Shown: positions 62,881-64,000 of the stretch, piece after piece | Position numbering within the stretch: position 1 is the stretch's first letter | Layout of the letters: the number at the start of each line of letters is the position of its first letter | Assembly (NCBI GenBank): GCA_023421505.1 | Contig: JAEZTJ010000081.1 | Coordinates: 186,001-250,000, forward strand | Length of the DNA stretch: 64,000 nucleotides | Direction: 5' to 3' | Origin: Bacillota bacterium | GTDB lineage: Bacteria > Bacillota > Clostridia > Lachnospirales > Lachnospiraceae | The notes under the pieces: generated by a model | What the model saw: the letters and a program-made list of their open reading frames with translations, nothing else | Told to the model about the DNA's origin: nothing | Database searches by the model: none | Made by a program: the position numbers and the translations under genes

Positions 62881-63639
62881 ATGCGTATATATAAAACCTC
62901 AGATTATCAGGAGATGAGCCGTAAGGCAGCTAATATTATTTCTGCCCAGATCATTTTAAAGCCAGACAGTGTGCTCGGATTAGCGACCGGCTCTACACCA
63001 ATCGGTATTTACAGACAGTTAATCGAGTGGCATAACAAGGGTGATTTGGATTTTCACGAAATCAAAACGGTTAATCTGGATGAATATAAAGGCCTGTCAC
63101 CGGAAAATATACAAAGCTATCATTATTTTATGATGCACAATTTATTTAAACATATTAATATCAATATAGAAAACACCTTCCTCCCAGACGGTTTGAAGCA
63201 AGACAGTGAAGCAGAATGTAACAGATTTGATCAGGTGATAGAGCAATTAGGCGGAATTGATTTGCAGCTATTAGGGCTTGGTCATAATGGGCATATCGGT
63301 TTTAATGAACCGGGAGAGGCTTTTGAAAAAGGGACTCATTGTGTTGAATTGACAAAAAGCACAATCGAGGCAAATTCCCGCTTGTTTGCACCTGGGGAGT
63401 TAGTTCCCAGCCATGCCTATACGATGGGAATTCAGACTATTATGCTTGCTAAGAAAATTCTGCTTGTTGTAAGCGGCGAGGATAAAGCTGAGATATTATT
63501 AAAGGCTTTAACCGGTCCGGTAACACCCGCAGTTCCGGCCTCAATCCTTCAGCTTCATTCGGAGCTTGTAGTTGTAGCTGATCAGAAGGCCGCGGCATTA
63601 TTCGACGATTGCTTGATTACTAACAGTGATTCTAAATAA
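62881..63639 (+). CDS. nagB: Glucosamine-6-phosphate deaminase
   Basis: Converts glucosamine-6-P to fructose-6-P and ammonia, bringing amino sugar into glycolysis. The 252-residue protein has VLGLATGSTPIGIYRQLI, VNLDEYKGLSPENIQSY, the active-site GLGHNGHIGFNEPG and the late ALTGPVTPAVPAS loop. Family length is about 240-270. GGGAGGAG precedes the ATG. It is the last step of the locus and is followed by a terminator. Confidence 0.95.
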   Translation: MRIYKTSDYQEMSRKAANIISAQIILKPDSVLGLATGSTPIGIYRQLIEWHNKGDLDFHEIKTVNLDEYKGLSPENIQSYHYFMMHNLFKHININIENTFLPDGLKQDSEAECNRFDQVIEQLGGIDLQLLGLGHNGHIGFNEPGEAFEKGTHCVELTKSTIEANSRLFAPGELVPSHAYTMGIQTIMLAKKILLVVSGEDKAEILLKALTGPVTPAVPASILQLHSELVVVADQKAAALFDDCLITNSDSK

Positions 63640-63702
63640 TATAATAAAATAAGAAGTAAGATGCTCCAATAGTCCTGCTTTCTTCGAAAGGATAGTAGAG
63701 AT

Positions 63703-63747
63703 ACTCCCTAAGTAATCTTTTCGTTGAAAGCTTACTAGGGAGCATTT
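63703..63747 (+). terminator. Terminator after nagB
   Basis: ACTCCCTAAGTAA pairs with TTACTAGGGAGC-type sequence (GCTTACTAGGGAGCATTTT), then Ts. Confidence 0.7.
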
Positions 63748-63895
63748 TGTGTTAACAGCTTAAATATTCCTTGTTATATTTGGCAGAATATATTAGAATA
63801 TATTAGAAATCAGCAAGATGAATGACAGCAAGCTAGTGTTTACACAAGGATGAATTCACTTGTTATAAATACAATGATATATAGGAGAATACTAT

Positions 63896-64000
63896 ATGGC
63901 GCTTATAATCGATGGAAAGAAAATATCTTCAGAAATCAAAGATGAATTAAGAGAAAAGGTCACAGAGCTTACGAATAAAGGGATTACAGTAACCTTGGCA
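63896..64000 (+). CDS. folD: Bifunctional methylene-THF dehydrogenase/cyclohydrolase (N-terminal fragment)
   Basis: The first 35 codons are in the window: MALIIDGKKISSEIKDELRE and onward. This opening is characteristic of FolD, which interconverts 5,10-methylene-, methenyl- and 10-formyl-THF. AGGAG lies eight bases before the ATG. A candidate -10 (TATAAA, 63864-63869) lies about 30 bp upstream. The gene runs off the right edge. Confidence 0.8.
   Translation, partial: MALIIDGKKISSEIKDELREKVTELTNKGITVTLA

Overview
The window looks like a chromosomal segment of a low-GC, spore-forming Clostridia bacterium, most likely a Lachnospiraceae of the Lachnoclostridium/Anaerocolumna kind. The basis is the AT-rich sequence, strong GGAGG ribosome sites, spoIIM next to a xerD-like gene, a YesM/YesN-type two-component system, a GH94 chitobiose phosphorylase and a Gram-positive speA. 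This taxonomic call is inference. No rRNA, tRNA, CRISPR array, prophage or complete insertion sequence was recognised.

Positions 1-7100 hold a FAD oxidoreductase, proB, a small DUF896 gene, 5-formyl-THF cyclo-ligase, proA and the SPFH pair hflK/hflC. Positions 7300-12200 hold an M14 carboxypeptidase, miaB and rny (RNase Y). A lone SEFIR-domain gene follows at 12476-13507, isolated between terminators. Positions 13960-27070 are housekeeping: aspartate aminotransferase, NUDIX hydrolase, spoIIM, a xerD homologue with altered catalytic residues, DAHP synthase (minus strand), pyrimidine-nucleoside phosphorylase, a Big2-like surface protein, a D,D-carboxypeptidase, a metallophosphoesterase, scpA/scpB, and a DUF362 protein with a coupled 48-residue ORF.

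Positions 27259-33655 form a polyamine cluster: speD, speA, speE, then carboxyspermidine dehydrogenase and decarboxylase, so two different aminopropyl-transfer chemistries sit side by side. Next come a minus-strand MerR regulator with an ABC-2-type membrane protein, a class B sortase, a second D,D-carboxypeptidase, two small membrane proteins, an aconitase-superfamily hydratase, a GNAT acetyltransferase and a BlaI/BlaR1-type pair. Remnants of broken genes lie on both sides of that pair, including the C-terminal end of a MATE transporter.

Positions 47050-63747 are a chitin-disaccharide (GlcNAc2) utilisation locus: chitobiose phosphorylase, phosphohexomutase, LacI regulator with two palindromic operators, GH4 glycosidase, BadF-type sugar kinase, YesM histidine kinase, ABC binding protein and two permeases, AraC-type response regulator, nagA and nagB. 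Together they would import the disaccharide, split it with phosphate, bring both halves to GlcNAc-6-P and end at fructose-6-P plus ammonia. No transporter ATPase is encoded here. The window ends inside folD.

The most unusual feature is the number of dispersed hairpin repeats between genes. One family carries a Shine-Dalgarno site beside a 16-bp palindrome and sits directly before the start codons of unrelated genes (FAD oxidoreductase, speA, the aconitase-like hydratase, and in divergent form proB). Others are small MITE-like elements with TAATTGCGAAAC ends, and further pairs of related hairpins.
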